64,000 bases of DNA from JBBTSQ01 sp039795895 (GTDB lineage Bacteria; Patescibacteriota; Minisyncoccia; Phycocordibacterales; JBAYGS01), in NCBI GenBank assembly GCA_039795895.1, contig JBDKKW010000001.1, positions 1 to 64,000 on the forward strand, read 5' to 3'. Below, one piece after another: positions 40,028 through 48,622 of this stretch; the first letter of the stretch is position 1, and every line of letters begins with the position of its first letter. The notes under the pieces were generated by a model. It saw only the letters and a program-made list of their open reading frames with translations, had not been told where the DNA came from and made no database searches. A program made the translations under genes and the position numbers.

Positions 40028-40236
40028 ATAATTTATTTCGGCGCTGGCTTCCGTTCTGAGTATACTGGTCGATGGTGGCGAGAATCGGCACACAAGACCC
40101 ATGTCACAAACGGCGTTATCCAAACTCCGGACTATTAATGGACGAGTGATTAGTATACTTAAAAAGAGGGGAGTGTCAACGAGTGTAGACAAGGAGACAT
40201 TAGTAGTTAGACATTAGACCGGAGAGATCCCCAATT
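40028..40236. other. rpsA upstream region
   Basis: Contains the presumed rpsA promoter region (TAGTATACT-type sequence near 40134-40157) and no ORF that I can support. Confidence 0.3.
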
Positions 40237-40334
40237 CTCCCTTATTAAAGGGAGCACTTCATTCTGATGAAGGAGGGATTTTTTGACTCAAAATCCTCCG
40301 CCTAGAGTACTAGGCACCTCCTTTAATAAGGAGG
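40237..40334. repeat. Cluster of four nested hairpins
   Basis: Two palindromes, CTCCCTTATTAAAGGGAG (40237-40254) and CCTCCTTTAATAAGGAGG (40317-40334), are each self-complementary and nearly complementary to each other. Between them are GGAGGGATTTT/AAAATCCTCC (40272-40299) and GCCTAG-AGTA-CTAGGC (40300-40315). No gene overlaps. It resembles a small palindromic repeat or MITE-like unit. Confidence 0.7.
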
Positions 40335-40486
40335 AATCAGAAAAAACACCATTCCAATTTCACACACCGATTTTCCGCCAAGAATGCCTTGTTTCTAGGG
40401 CTCGTTTAGCGTACTATTGAAACACTTGTATTTATATATAATCTGTGCTATAATAGCAATCAGAAAATAAGCACCTTAGAAAGATT

Positions 40487-40909
40487 ATGAAAAAAATCAA
40501 AGTTGGTTTTGTTGGTTATTGCCCACCCACTCGTTTTAATGTGGATGAGGCTCGACGAATGATTATCGAGGCTTTTAGCATGATTCTTGCGGAAAACCCA
40601 GATACCAATATCACTCTGGTTTCAGGTCTGTGCAATGTTGGTTCCCTCGCTATCGCTTACGAAGAAGCGGTTAAGTTGGGATGGAGGACGGTCGGCATTG
40701 CTTGCGAGAAGGCCAAGGAGCATCCACATTTTCCTGTCGATGAGAAAATCATCGTTGGTGCTGAGTGGGGTGATGAAAGCACTGCCTTTGTTTCTTCACT
40801 CGATATGATTGTCCGAGTTGGAGCTGGTAAACAAGGACGTCGTGAGACTGAAGCGGTGAAGGCTTCTGGTAGGCCCGCATTCGAATACGAACTCCCTGTT
40901 CTTCAGTAA
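40487..40909 (+). CDS. SLOG/LOG-like Rossmann-fold protein (140 aa)
   Basis: VGFVGYCPPTRFN is the first nucleotide-binding turn. LVSGLCNVGSLAIAYEEAVKLGWRTVGIAC matches the GG.G.M..a..gA...Gg..vGi pattern of SLOG-type proteins, and DMIVRVGAGKQGRRETEA is the second conserved segment. It is monocistronic with its own terminator. It may bind a nucleotide or ribosyl ligand; catalysis is not evident. Confidence 0.75.
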   Translation: MKKIKVGFVGYCPPTRFNVDEARRMIIEAFSMILAENPDTNITLVSGLCNVGSLAIAYEEAVKLGWRTVGIACEKAKEHPHFPVDEKIIVGAEWGDESTAFVSSLDMIVRVGAGKQGRRETEAVKASGRPAFEYELPVLQ

Positions 40910-40911
40910 TT

Positions 40912-40940
40912 CAAGGCTCGCGCCCTGCGCGAGCCTTTTT
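40912..40940 (+). terminator. Terminator of the SLOG-like gene
   Basis: AAGGCTCGCGC pairs with GCGCGAGCCTT around CCT, followed by TTTT. The same stem is used again at 42121-42145. Confidence 0.92.
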
Positions 40941-40973
40941 CTTTTTCTCGTTTTTGTATATACTATTCTCCAT

Positions 40974-41603
40974 ATGATCATCAGTTACCACGGAGCGGAA
41001 TTTTTCAAGGTGCAGTTTGGCGAGACAGTGCTCGCGTTTAATCCGATTTCGAAAGAATCAAAATTACCCCAGACACGATTTGGGGCCGATATCGCATTGG
41101 TGTCGCTCAATACGCGAGATTATAATGGTATCGAGCAGGTCACTCACGGCGACCGGACTCCGTTTGCCATTGTCGGTCCCGGAGAATACGAAGTGAAAGG
41201 GGTGTTTATCAAAGGTATACAGTCAAAATCGATGGAGGGTGGAGAAGAACGTATTAATACAGTCTACTCAGTGACTCTTGAAAATATGAATTTGTGTTTT
41301 TTGGGTGCGCTTGGTGCCGAATTGTCTTCTGATGCAAAGGGAGCGATTGATGATATCGATATTTTGTTTGTGCCGGTCGGTGGTAACGGCGTGCTTTCTC
41401 CTGCGGAGGCGTACAAGCTTGCGGTAGCGCTCGAGCCAAAGTTGATCATCCCGATGCATTACGGGGAAGCCGGAAGCAAAGAGCTCAAGTCGTTTTTGAA
41501 AGAAGCGGGAGAAGAAGGGGTGAAGCCGATAGATAAGCTCACGCTCAAGAAAAAAGATTTGGAAGGGAAGGAGGCGGAAGTAGTTGTTTTAGACAGAGTC
41601 TAA
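40974..41603 (+). CDS. Metallo-beta-lactamase-fold protein lacking HxHxDH (209 aa)
   Basis: The fold order matches UlaG-like MBL proteins (ISYHGAEFFKVQFGETVLAFNP, then VGPGEYEVKGVFIKGI, then LIIPMHYGEAGS). The metal motif HxHxDH is replaced by LNTRDYNG, leaving only isolated His residues (MHYG). So it is probably not a hydrolase. Several Patescibacteria and relatives encode such proteins; role unknown. Confidence 0.8.
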   Translation: MIISYHGAEFFKVQFGETVLAFNPISKESKLPQTRFGADIALVSLNTRDYNGIEQVTHGDRTPFAIVGPGEYEVKGVFIKGIQSKSMEGGEERINTVYSVTLENMNLCFLGALGAELSSDAKGAIDDIDILFVPVGGNGVLSPAEAYKLAVALEPKLIIPMHYGEAGSKELKSFLKEAGEEGVKPIDKLTLKKKDLEGKEAEVVVLDRV

Positions 41604-41637
41604 GATAATTTCTAATTTCTAAATTATAATTTCTAAT

Positions 41638-41647
41638 GGGGGGGGGG
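41638..41647 (+). repeat. Poly-G tract (G10)
   Basis: Ten consecutive G residues in the intergenic region after the MBL-like gene. Prone to slippage and to assembly error. No ORF runs through it. Confidence 0.8.
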
Positions 41648-41674
41648 AGAATGATTCGGACTCTGACTAAAAAC

Positions 41675-41713
41675 CCCGCCCGAACGGACCAGAGTCCGCT
41701 CGGTACGGGCGGG
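41675..41713 (+). terminator. Hairpin after the MBL-like gene
   Basis: CCCGCCCG (41675-41682) pairs with CGGGCGGG (41706-41713) around an inner CGGAC/GTCCG stem. No clear T-run; termination is uncertain. Confidence 0.5.
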
Positions 41714-41750
41714 TATCAGCAATAAACTTATAAACTATCGACTTCTGCCA

Positions 41751-42104
41751 ATGCTTGATTTTTTACACAATCTTCGAAATAAGCCAACTGCGGTGCGCGA
41801 GCGAATTGCGATCAGTACAACGGTAGTGCTTATTGTCTTAATTGTGGGTGTGTGGCTGGGGACCAATCGGGCACTCACTTTTTCAACTCCCGAAACTACA
41901 GCAGATGCTCAGCCGACGGTGGTGGCTCCAGGACCTTTTGATACGCTCAAAAATTCGTTCTCACAATTTTCAAACAATTTTAATAAAAACGTGGATGATC
42001 TGAAGACAAAATTCTCAACACAAGATGGATTGCAGGTGCTTCCTGCGACGAGCACAACAGAAGAGGCGACTCCTGTAGATGTCGATACGACCACTACTCA
42101 ATAA
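41751..42104 (+). CDS. Single-pass membrane protein with Thr-rich outer part (117 aa)
   Basis: A short cytoplasmic part with Arg is followed by one hydrophobic helix (IAISTTVVLIVLIVGVWLG) and a polar outside segment with an amphipathic helix (FDTLKNSFSQFSNNFNKNVDDLKTKF) and a Thr/Glu tail. Looks like a tethered coiled coil. Function unknown. Converges with glnB. Confidence 0.7.
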   Translation: MLDFLHNLRNKPTAVRERIAISTTVVLIVLIVGVWLGTNRALTFSTPETTADAQPTVVAPGPFDTLKNSFSQFSNNFNKNVDDLKTKFSTQDGLQVLPATSTTEEATPVDVDTTTTQ

Positions 42105-42120
42105 AGATTGGAAATAGAAA

Positions 42121-42145
42121 AAGGCTCGCGCGTTGCGCGAGCCTT
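42121..42145. terminator. Bidirectional terminator between convergent genes
   Basis: AAGGCTCGCGC pairs with GCGCGAGCCTT around GTT, with A-run and T-run on the two sides. Confidence 0.9.
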
Positions 42146-42157
42146 TGCTGAAAGAAC

Positions 42158-42508
42158 TTAGTGACCGAAAAATTTCGCCTCACCGCGCTCATTGGTCCGG
42201 ATCCGGAGGATGTCTTCGACGGGGGTGACCCACACAACACCGTCGCCAATCTTTCCAGTGTAAGCCGCCTTCTGAATGGCTTCGATAATCTGATCTACTT
42301 GGTGGTCTTCGACAACGATCTCGAGTTTCATCTTGGGGAGAAAATCCACTGTGTATTCGCTCCCGCGATAGATTTCGGTGTGACCTTTTTGTCGGCCAAA
42401 GCCCTTCACTTCGGTGACGGTCATGCCGTTGATGGCAACCTTGTCAGTGATGGCGTCCGTCACTTGTTCAGTTTTGAATGGTTTGATAACTGCGTGGATA
42501 CATTTCAT
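42158..42508 (-). CDS. glnB: PII signal-transduction protein (116 aa)
   Basis: Complete PII family protein: GMTVTEVKGFGRQKGHTEIYRG, T-loop RGSEYTVDFLPK with the modifiable Tyr at residue 52, and the second signature AAYTGKIGDGVVWVTPVEDILRIRT. PII senses 2-oxoglutarate and ATP/ADP. No amtB, glnD or glutamine synthetase is next to it. Its presence in a reduced genome suggests a retained energy- or nitrogen-sensing role with an unknown target. Confidence 0.95.
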   Translation of the reverse strand: MKCIHAVIKPFKTEQVTDAITDKVAINGMTVTEVKGFGRQKGHTEIYRGSEYTVDFLPKMKLEIVVEDHQVDQIIEAIQKAAYTGKIGDGVVWVTPVEDILRIRTNERGEAKFFGH

Positions 42509-42636
42509 ACTAAGGAACTACCTTTCTTTCTCACAGACGAGCTGTGTGTTGTTTCTTTTCCGCTCAGCATACTACACGATATCTTTTACTTGTCAAATAT
42601 TACAATTACGAAAGAGACAATTCGGATATTTTTGCA

Positions 42637-42666
42637 TTGTCATTTTTTATTGAGAAATGCTATACT
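42637..42666 (+). promoter_or_regulatory. Promoter of gyrA
   Basis: TTGTCA (42637-42642), an 18-nt spacer and TATACT (42661-42666), 24 nt upstream of the gyrA ATG. Confidence 0.7.
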
Positions 42667-42690
42667 TAGGCACTCATTTAAATACAAATT

Positions 42691-45165
42691 ATGCCTGAAA
42701 AAGACGAACAACTAGAAGCTCCGCGAGACCCGAACAAAGGTGTGGTGTCACAAGAAATTGTGGCAGAAATGCGCACCTCATATCTCGACTATGCGATGTC
42801 CGTGATTACGGATCGCGCGCTTCCTGATGTTCGCGATGGCTTGAAGCCAGTGCATCGTCGTATCCTCTTTGCGATGCACGAGATGGGACTCACTGCTTCG
42901 TCTCGTTTTCGAAAGTCAGCGACCGTGGTGGGAGACGTACTCGGTAAATATCACCCCCACGGAGATATGGCGGTGTATATGTCGATGGTGGGTATGGCGC
43001 AGGATTTCACCTATCGCTATCCGCTCATCTCTGGCCAGGGAAACTTCGGTTCAATTGACGGCGACAATCCCGCAGCGCACCGATACACCGAAGCAAAGAT
43101 GTCTCGTGTCTCAGCTGAAATGCTCAAAGATCTCGAAAAAGAGACAGTGCTGTGGCGACCAAACTACGACAACACTCGCAAGGAGCCAGCGGTGCTTCCT
43201 GCAGCGGTCCCGAACTTGCTTTTGAATGGTACGCTTGGTATCGCGGTCGGTATGGCGACCAATATTCCTCCACACAATCTCGGAGAATTGGTAGATGCGA
43301 CGGTACATTTGATTGATGAAAAGGATGCAACCACCGAAGACTTGCTTAAGTTTGTAAAAGGCCCCGATTTTCCAACCGGCGGAGTGATTTATGGCGAAAA
43401 AGATTTGCGTCATGCGTATTCAACCGGCAAGGGAAGTGTGGTTACTCGTGGTGTGGCAGAAATTGTGGAAGACAAAAAAGGTAATTTTCAGATTATCATC
43501 ACGTCGATTCCGTATCGCTTGGTGAAGTCGGATTTGTTGATGTCGATTGCGGATTTGGTTCGCGACAAGAAAATCGAGGGTATCAAAGGGCTTCGTGATG
43601 AATCAGCAAAAGATATTCGTATCGCGATCGATTTGAAGCAGGGTGCACATCCGCAAAAAGTACTCAATCAGCTCTACAAGCATACTCGACTCGAAGACGC
43701 GTTCCATTTCAACCTTGTGGCGCTCGTGGATGGTATTCCGCAAACCTTGTCGCTCAAGGTCATGCTCGAAGAATTTGTGAAGCATCGCAAAGAGGTGATT
43801 CGCAAGCGCACCGAGTTTGACCTCAAAGACGCGCTTGCTCGCGAGCATATTTTGCTTGGACTCACCAAAGCACTTGATCATATCGACGAGATTATCAAGC
43901 TCATCAAGAAATCAAAGGATGTGACCGAGGCTCGTGCTGGCTTGATGAAGCAGTTTAAATTCTCAGAGCTCCAGGCAAATGCGATTCTTGATATGCGTTT
44001 GCAAAAGCTTGCGGGTCTTGAACGCAAGAAGTTGGAAGATGAGCTTTCAGCGGTGCAAGCTTTGATCAAAGAACTTAAAGATATTTTGGCAAACCCTAAG
44101 AAGATTTTGGGTATTATTAAGACTGAGCTTTCAGAGGTTAAGGCAAAATATGCCGATGAACGACGCACTCGGGTGATCAAGGGTGGTGTGCAAGAGCTTT
44201 CTGATGAAGATTTGATTCCAGATGTAGAATCAGTACTCGTGCTCACGGCGGGTGGCTACATCAAGCGCACAGCGCCAGAGGAATATCGCAAGCAAAAGCG
44301 TGGAGGTGTCGGCGTGGTGGATTTGGATACCAAAGAAGAAGATTTTATTACGCATATTATCAACACCAATACACACGCAGATCTCCTCTTCTTTACCAAC
44401 AAAGGCAAGGCGTATCAGATCAAGATGCACGAGATTCCAGAGGGTAAGCGTGCGACGAAGGGCAAGGCGATTGTGAATTTCCTCCAGCTTGCTGATGATG
44501 AAAAAGTCACTTCGATTTTGCCTATGCCAAAGGAGGTGAAGAAAGCCGAACTCTCGCTCTTTATGGTCACTAAAAATGGTACCGGAAAGAAAGTGAAGGC
44601 GGAGTCGTTCCATGATGTGCGACGCAGTGGCTTGATTGCTATTGGTCTTGATGCGGGCGACAGTCTGGTATCAGTGCGATTTGTCGAAAAGGGTGATGAC
44701 CTTGTGCTTGCAACTTCAGAGGGTCAGTCGATTCGATTTAAAGAAAGTGATATTCGGGAGATGGGACGCACCGCAATGGGTGTGATCGCTATGCGACTTG
44801 AAAAGGGTGACACGGTCATTGGATCGGATGTGGTGCGAAAGGGTATGAAGAAGCCGACTCTCTTGGTGATTATGTCTGGAGGCTACGGCAAGCAAACCGA
44901 GATGAGCGAATACAAAGTACAAAAGCGAGGTGGTTCTGGTATTTTGACCGCTAAAGTGACCGACAAAACGGGAAAGGTGATTACCTCGAGTGTGGTAGAA
45001 GCTGTGGAAGAAGAAGTGGAGTCAGAGCTCGTGGCAATTTCAAAAAAGAGTCAGGTGATTCGATGCAGTATCAAAGAGATCCCAACACTTGGACGACAGA
45101 CACAGGGGGTACGCATAATGCGACTACGAGATGGGGATACTCTAGCTTCAGCGGTGTGTTTGTAA
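42691..45165 (+). CDS. gyrA: DNA gyrase subunit A (824 aa)
   Basis: The breakage-reunion domain has SYLDYAMSVITDRALPDVRDGLKPVHRRIL and the catalytic Tyr in AHRYTEAKMSR (about residue 132). The C-terminal part forms blades, with a GyrA-box-like QKRGGVGVVDLD, which distinguishes gyrase from topoisomerase IV. Full length. No gyrB beside it. A large inverted repeat follows the stop. Confidence 0.96.
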   Translation: MPEKDEQLEAPRDPNKGVVSQEIVAEMRTSYLDYAMSVITDRALPDVRDGLKPVHRRILFAMHEMGLTASSRFRKSATVVGDVLGKYHPHGDMAVYMSMVGMAQDFTYRYPLISGQGNFGSIDGDNPAAHRYTEAKMSRVSAEMLKDLEKETVLWRPNYDNTRKEPAVLPAAVPNLLLNGTLGIAVGMATNIPPHNLGELVDATVHLIDEKDATTEDLLKFVKGPDFPTGGVIYGEKDLRHAYSTGKGSVVTRGVAEIVEDKKGNFQIIITSIPYRLVKSDLLMSIADLVRDKKIEGIKGLRDESAKDIRIAIDLKQGAHPQKVLNQLYKHTRLEDAFHFNLVALVDGIPQTLSLKVMLEEFVKHRKEVIRKRTEFDLKDALAREHILLGLTKALDHIDEIIKLIKKSKDVTEARAGLMKQFKFSELQANAILDMRLQKLAGLERKKLEDELSAVQALIKELKDILANPKKILGIIKTELSEVKAKYADERRTRVIKGGVQELSDEDLIPDVESVLVLTAGGYIKRTAPEEYRKQKRGGVGVVDLDTKEEDFITHIINTNTHADLLFFTNKGKAYQIKMHEIPEGKRATKGKAIVNFLQLADDEKVTSILPMPKEVKKAELSLFMVTKNGTGKKVKAESFHDVRRSGLIAIGLDAGDSLVSVRFVEKGDDLVLATSEGQSIRFKESDIREMGRTAMGVIAMRLEKGDTVIGSDVVRKGMKKPTLLVIMSGGYGKQTEMSEYKVQKRGGSGILTAKVTDKTGKVITSSVVEAVEEEVESELVAISKKSQVIRCSIKEIPTLGRQTQGVRIMRLRDGDTLASAVCL

Positions 45166-45284
45166 GACATCCAAAATTACCCCATCCGCATTGTAGCGGT
45201 TTGGATTTTCTATTCACCATATGACCAAGTAGGCTTTGTCGAAAACCCTTCCGTGGCGTTTAGGCTAATTTTGGAAGTCTAAGA
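45164..45284. repeat. Long imperfect inverted repeat after gyrA
   Basis: AGACATCCAAAATTA (from 45164) is complementary to TAATTTTGGAAGTCT (ending near 45284) with one mismatch, enclosing about 90 nt. A small CCGC/GCGG hairpin lies inside. Similar in size and outer-arm style to 32176-32299, but not the same sequence. Confidence 0.65.
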
Positions 45285-45315
45285 TTTATTGTTGATATAT
45301 TAATATTCATTTTTT

Positions 45316-45657
45316 ATGGTTACCATCGAAGATTTTCTAAAACTAGACATTCGAGTGGGAAAAATTACTGAAGTGAGTGATTTCCCTGAGGCGAAAAAAC
45401 CAGCGTATAAGCTCAAAATTGATTTTGGTGCAGAAATTGGTATCAAACAATCTTCGGTCCAGATCGTGTCGCTCTACACCAAAGAATCGTTGGTGGGGAA
45501 GTTGGTGCTCGGAGTGGTAAATTTTCCACCACGCAAAATCGGGCCCTTTCTTTCAGAAGTACTGACGCTTGGTGTGCCTGATGCAGATGGGAAGGTGATT
45601 TTGATCGCGCCTGATAGTGGCGTGTCTCAAGCGGTGATTGGAGGGAAGTTGTTTTGA
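45316..45657 (+). CDS. csaA: tRNA-binding-domain protein, CsaA-like (113 aa)
   Basis: Single OB-fold tRNA-binding domain: FLKLDIRVGKITEV, then YKLKIDFG, then VLGVVNFPPRKIGPFLSEVLTLGVPD. This is the CsaA/EMAP-II-like family, found as stand-alone chaperone-like proteins or fused to MetRS and PheT. No fusion here. Binding of tRNA or unfolded proteins is the known activity of the family. Confidence 0.9.
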   Translation: MVTIEDFLKLDIRVGKITEVSDFPEAKKPAYKLKIDFGAEIGIKQSSVQIVSLYTKESLVGKLVLGVVNFPPRKIGPFLSEVLTLGVPDADGKVILIAPDSGVSQAVIGGKLF

Positions 45658-45660
45658 TGT

Positions 45661-45692
45661 GAATTACATAGGTCTGACCTATGTAATTGCGA
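45661..45692 (+). repeat. Hairpin after the CsaA-like gene
   Basis: AATTACATAGGT pairs with ACCTATGTAATT around CTG. No immediate T-run. Confidence 0.5.
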
Positions 45693-45751
45693 GAATAAGG
45701 CTTTTTGTGATATAAAAGGGTGAGAATAGTTCCTCAAAAGAAAGGATGGAT

Positions 45752-45895
45752 ATGACGACTCGTTCTCGTTTGTCTGCGCAGATTATCCTCTTTGTCATCA
45801 CCGGGATTGTTATTTTCGGTACGGGAGGATTTTTGGCGCTTTGTGTGGGGATCTACCTCATCAAGCAACTTCCCGGGTTTCGTTCAAAAAACTAA
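45752..45895 (+). CDS. Very small membrane protein (47 aa)
   Basis: ATG 45752 is preceded by AAAAGAAAGGATGGAT, a strong ribosome-binding site of the AGAAAGGA type used by other orphan genes in this window. One long hydrophobic segment (IILFVITGIVIFGTGGFLAL) is flanked by basic residues (TTRSR before, IKQL...RSKN after). The short length makes it easy to miss. Function unknown. Confidence 0.65.
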   Translation: MTTRSRLSAQIILFVITGIVIFGTGGFLALCVGIYLIKQLPGFRSKN

Positions 45896-45963
45896 ATACA
45901 GTTTTCCGCCACTCTCCCCAGTGTGGCTTTTTGTTTGGGTGTGGCCAGTGGTATACTTACGGT

Positions 45964-46494
45964 ATGTTCTCCGATCCGCAGGCGATAATTGACCAACTCG
46001 AACTAGCTCCCGAATCTATCGTGGCTGATTTTGGTTCGGGCTCGGGATTTTATTCACTCGCTGCTGGACGAGTCCTGTCAGCTGGTGGAGGAAAAGTCTA
46101 TGCTATTGATGTACAAAAAGAGTTACTTGAGCGACTCAAAGGATTGGCTTCAAACCAAGGTATTCACAACATAGAAGTTATTTGGGGTGATATTGAGGCG
46201 CAAAAAGGTAGTAAACTGAAAGACGGGTTGGTGGATTGGGTGATTATCGCGAATTTACTTTTTCAGGTTCCGGAGAAATTGGCGGTGTTGAACGAGGCGA
46301 AGCGTGTACTCAAGCCACGCGGAAGAGTCTTGGTGGTAGATTGGTCTGAGTCTTTTGGTGGTACTGGTCCGGCACAGGCTGATGTGGTAACTGAGAGTGC
46401 GGTGAAGACGCTTGGGGTGACCGCAGGACTTACCTTTGAAAAAAAGATTTCCGCCGGTGAACACCATTTCGGGGTTATTTTTAGAAAAATATAA
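45964..46494 (+). CDS. Class I SAM-dependent methyltransferase (176 aa)
   Basis: ATG 45964 is chosen; the longer upstream frame overlaps the 47-residue gene. VADFGSGSGFYSLAAGRVL is motif I of the Rossmann methyltransferases; VYAIDVQKELLERL gives the acidic motif II, then IEVIWGDIE and WVIIANLLFQV. The pattern is of the small UbiE/ArsM-like group. Substrate not determinable. Confidence 0.88.
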   Translation: MFSDPQAIIDQLELAPESIVADFGSGSGFYSLAAGRVLSAGGGKVYAIDVQKELLERLKGLASNQGIHNIEVIWGDIEAQKGSKLKDGLVDWVIIANLLFQVPEKLAVLNEAKRVLKPRGRVLVVDWSESFGGTGPAQADVVTESAVKTLGVTAGLTFEKKISAGEHHFGVIFRKI

Positions 46495-46508
46495 TTTATC
46501 ACTGCTGT

Positions 46509-47795
46509 ATGTCACGCTTTCAAATCATCTTACTTACGCTCTGTGTCGTCTTTATTGTCGCTGGGGTGACCGTCTTTTCACTAACCAAAGATGCAACCAA
46601 ATCAGCGCGAGGTACGACCGTGCTATGGGGAACTATTCCTGACACTCAAATGCAAGTGATACTAAGCCAAGCGAGGGTGACGGACGGGTTGCTTGATGTG
46701 ACCTATGTTCAGAAAAAGCCGGAGACATTTGATCAGGAATTCATTGAGGCATTGGCATCAGGCAAGGGTCCGGATGGAATTATTCTTTCCCAAGATTCCA
46801 TTGTAAAATACGCTGACAAAATTATTCCTATCCCGTTTACCACGCTACCTGAACGTGATTTTAAAGATACGTTTGTGACTGAGGGTGATCTCTTTTTGAG
46901 TGACACAGGGGTGCTCGGTGTGCCATTTACTGTGGATCCGCTAGTCCTTTATTGGAATCGGGATGTATTTGCCAATGCAGGTCTCGCTACTCCACCAAAG
47001 CTCTGGCAAGACTTTTTGACAATTACCCCAAAGCTCACGGTGCGCAAAGGGGTGGGTGATGCAGTAATTACCAAGACTGCGGTGGCACTCGGTGAATATC
47101 GAAATATTGAAAACGCTAAGGCGATTTTGTCTGCACTACTTCTTCAGGCGGGGACGCCGATTGTGTCGATGAAAAATGGTAGACCTTCGAGTGCCCTAGG
47201 TTTTCGTTCGGAACAAGGGTTTTCTCCAGCCGAATCAGTACTAAGGTTTTACACGCAGTTTGCTGATCCGCAAAAAGCGATGTATGCATGGAATCGTTCG
47301 TTTACTTCGGCCCAGCAAAAGTTTTTGTCGGGAGATTTGGCGACCTATGTTGGTTTTGCAAGTGAACTCGCCACGCTTCGCGTAAAGAATCCAAATCTCA
47401 ATTTCGATGTAACACTCTTGCCTCAGACATCAAACGATAGTCTCAAGACTACGTTTGGTCAAATGTATGCGCTTGCGCTTGTTCGAGGCTCAGCCAACCC
47501 CAATGGGACGATCGCAAATTTTCTAAGTCTTGCTTCGGCTTCGGTCGGCTCGGTAGTGAGTGAGACATTGCATCTTCCACCTGTTCGTCGAGACTTACTT
47601 TCAGTGCAACCAACCGATCCATACAAAGCGGTATTTAATAATTCAGCGCTGGTGGCAAAAGGGTGGCTTGATCCGAGTCGATCGACAAGTGATCAGATTT
47701 TTAAAGACCTCGTTGAATCTGTATCTTCGGGTAGACTTAGTTTGCCTGAGGCTATTTCGGAGGCTAACAACCAGCTGGATGCTGTGTTAAAATAA
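46509..47795 (+). CDS. Extracellular solute-binding protein, family 1-like (428 aa)
   Basis: An N-terminal hydrophobic helix (IILLTLCVVFIVAGVTVFSL) without a lipobox anchors the protein. The rest follows sugar-type ABC solute-binding proteins: VLWGTIPDTQMQVI, GPDGIILSQDSIV, GVLGVPFTVDPLVLYWNRDVFANAGL and YVGFASELATLRVKNPN. No permease or ATPase gene is nearby. The stop overlaps the start of the first pilin-like gene (TAATG), so it is coupled to that array. Confidence 0.85.
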   Translation: MSRFQIILLTLCVVFIVAGVTVFSLTKDATKSARGTTVLWGTIPDTQMQVILSQARVTDGLLDVTYVQKKPETFDQEFIEALASGKGPDGIILSQDSIVKYADKIIPIPFTTLPERDFKDTFVTEGDLFLSDTGVLGVPFTVDPLVLYWNRDVFANAGLATPPKLWQDFLTITPKLTVRKGVGDAVITKTAVALGEYRNIENAKAILSALLLQAGTPIVSMKNGRPSSALGFRSEQGFSPAESVLRFYTQFADPQKAMYAWNRSFTSAQQKFLSGDLATYVGFASELATLRVKNPNLNFDVTLLPQTSNDSLKTTFGQMYALALVRGSANPNGTIANFLSLASASVGSVVSETLHLPPVRRDLLSVQPTDPYKAVFNNSALVAKGWLDPSRSTSDQIFKDLVESVSSGRLSLPEAISEANNQLDAVLK

Positions 47796-48250
47796 TGGGT
47801 ATGATTTTTCCTGTTCTCACAAGTAGTGTGTTTAAAAGTATTTCGCGAGTGCTTTCTGGTGGGGCGCTGTTTGTGATGTTGGTGTTGTCGATGGTAGGGA
47901 GTGGTATATCTTTTGTATCTGCTCAAAACGACCCTTCTCAGGCAGGATTTCAAGTTGTTCCGTGTGACGGTGTCACCGTCAAATGTGATTACAACCAATT
48001 CATCATTGGTATCCAGCGTATCATCAAGGCATGTATTCTTTTTGCAATACCACTTTCGGCTGGTGTGTTTGGGTGGTTTGGGATCAAGATGATGACTGCA
48101 GGAGGAGATGTAAAGGCACGCGAAGAAGCAAAAAAAGCGATGTTTATGGTCCTGAAAGGGATGCTTTTGATGCTTTCTGCATGGTATGTGGTAGATCTCG
48201 CGCTCGGCGGTCTGCTTTCAGCCGATTTTAAAAGTGGTTTACAACACTAA
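47795..48250 (+). CDS. VirB2/TrbC-type pilin-like protein 1 (151 aa)
   Basis: A long signal-like N-terminus is followed by a short periplasmic part with CDGVTVKC, then two hydrophobic helices separated by GGDVKAREEAKKA. That two-helix hairpin with a basic loop is the type IV secretion pilin layout. It is the first of five tandem relatives and the only one with a Cys pair. Confidence 0.8.
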   Translation: MGMIFPVLTSSVFKSISRVLSGGALFVMLVLSMVGSGISFVSAQNDPSQAGFQVVPCDGVTVKCDYNQFIIGIQRIIKACILFAIPLSAGVFGWFGIKMMTAGGDVKAREEAKKAMFMVLKGMLLMLSAWYVVDLALGGLLSADFKSGLQH

Positions 48251-48251
48251 T

Positions 48252-48617
48252 ATGAAAAAAATACGCACCTTCGGAATTATGTTGCTTGCGAGTACAGTCT
48301 TATTGGGACCAATGTTTGTGCTAGCAGATCAGGTGGCGAGTGGATTGCCAAACCCGCTTGGCTCCCAAAACGGTACCATCTACGATTTCGTTAAAGCAGT
48401 TCTGGGTATCTTCCTTAAAATCGGTATCTTTGTCTCGGCCTGTTCCTTCATCTACTCGGGCTTCCTTTTCGTGAAGGCTCAGGGTGATGCAAAAGGGAGG
48501 GAGGAGGCTTCAAATGCTTTTTTGAATACCGTCATCGGTACAGCGTTGCTTCTGGGTTCTTGGGGATTGTCGCAGATTATTAAGACGACAATTAGCAGTA
48601 TTACTGGTATAAATTAA
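48252..48617 (+). CDS. VirB2/TrbC-type pilin-like protein 2 (121 aa)
   Basis: ATG 48252 follows the previous stop by 1 nt. Signal peptide (ending near VLADQ), then two helices around VKAQGDAKGREEASNAF, the same loop pattern as protein 1. Probable pilus or conjugation-like surface subunit. Confidence 0.8.
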   Translation: MKKIRTFGIMLLASTVLLGPMFVLADQVASGLPNPLGSQNGTIYDFVKAVLGIFLKIGIFVSACSFIYSGFLFVKAQGDAKGREEASNAFLNTVIGTALLLGSWGLSQIIKTTISSITGIN

Positions 48618-48622
48618 ATAGT

